DNA of 64,000 nucleotides, taken from contig JAJPJI010000009.1 in assembly GCA_021324305.1 (NCBI GenBank), positions 57,984 through 121,983 of the forward strand, written 5' to 3'. This stretch comes from Gammaproteobacteria bacterium (GTDB taxonomy: Bacteria > Pseudomonadota > Gammaproteobacteria > DSM-16500). Shown here piece after piece: positions 63,939-64,000 of this stretch (positions are counted from its first letter, which is position 1; each line of letters begins with the position of its first letter). The notes below the pieces were generated by a model. That model was not told the origin of the DNA, did no database searches, and was given only the letters and a program-made list of their open reading frames with translations. The position numbers were made by a program, and so were the translations under genes.

Positions 63939-64000
63939 TGCCCCTCAAACGAGGGCATTGTATGAAAAAGAGTCGATATTCCGAAGAACAAATCGTTCGA
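63939..64000 (+). mobile_element. Left end of an IS3-family element with start of OrfA
   Basis: From 63962 the sequence encodes MKKSRYSEEQIVR, the N-terminus of IS3-family OrfA proteins, running off the window. Just upstream TGCCCCTC...GAGGGCA (about 63939-63957) is an imperfect palindrome beginning with TG, as IS3 ends do. The exact end and any target duplication cannot be fixed from one side. Confidence 0.7.

Overview
The window is a chromosomal segment of a gammaproteobacterium. It encodes cyo quinol oxidase, a [4Fe-4S] FNR, Coq7, a Suf-type Fe-S system, class B ATCase with PyrI, FolK-FolP and two-partner secretion. Eukaryotic-like genes (an F-box protein, two proteins with R-SNARE motifs, a divergent kinase) and period-11 TTAA promoter boxes like the PmrA boxes of Legionella and Coxiella suggest a host-associated member of the Legionellales. 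The taxon is inferred from gene content and was not tested by search.

Layout. 0-6 kb: an outer-membrane barrel cut by the window edge, a GNAT / cytochrome P450 / PaaK-like adenylate-forming enzyme cluster whose last gene carries an in-frame TAA, and a two-HKD phospholipase-D-like protein. 6-11.7 kb: hemF-cyoABCD divergent from fnr, with a perfect FNR palindrome between them. 11.7-24.7 kb: tpsB, a 2629-residue TpsA exoprotein built of repeated GLUG modules, a CHASE2 nucleotide cyclase and a FecR-domain protein. 24.9-34 kb: carA-carB-pyrB-pyrI-pyrC-DUF1398 divergent from pyrE-pyrF, covering UMP synthesis except pyrD. CarA, CarB, PyrE and PyrF resemble eukaryotic CAD and UMP synthase more than the E. 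coli enzymes. 34-45.5 kb: secreted M4 protease, pckA, mscL-yggS, a glycoside-hydrolase-like protein, proC-yggT-yggU-rdgB-ABC exporter and coq7.

45.6-51.9 kb is the most unusual part. It holds an F-box membrane protein, tgt, a longin-like/R-SNARE-like protein, mgtC, a second R-SNARE-like protein, a coiled-coil protein with a four-cysteine tail, and a divergent kinase. Three consecutive non-mgtC proteins end in an aromatic/Cys-rich tail that looks made for lipidation, and four genes have a tandem TTAA box at 11-bp period upstream. I read this as a cluster of candidate translocated effectors aimed at host membrane fusion, ubiquitination and phosphorylation.

52-64 kb: the sufR-B-C-D-S-U-A-T-grxD operon, an aldo/keto reductase followed by folB and folKP, a secreted phosphoesterase, and at the right edge an IS3-like element that appears to have cut an unidentified gene. 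Several genes end in strong hairpins without a U tract, and short palindromic repeats lie between operons. I saw no tRNA, rRNA or CRISPR array.
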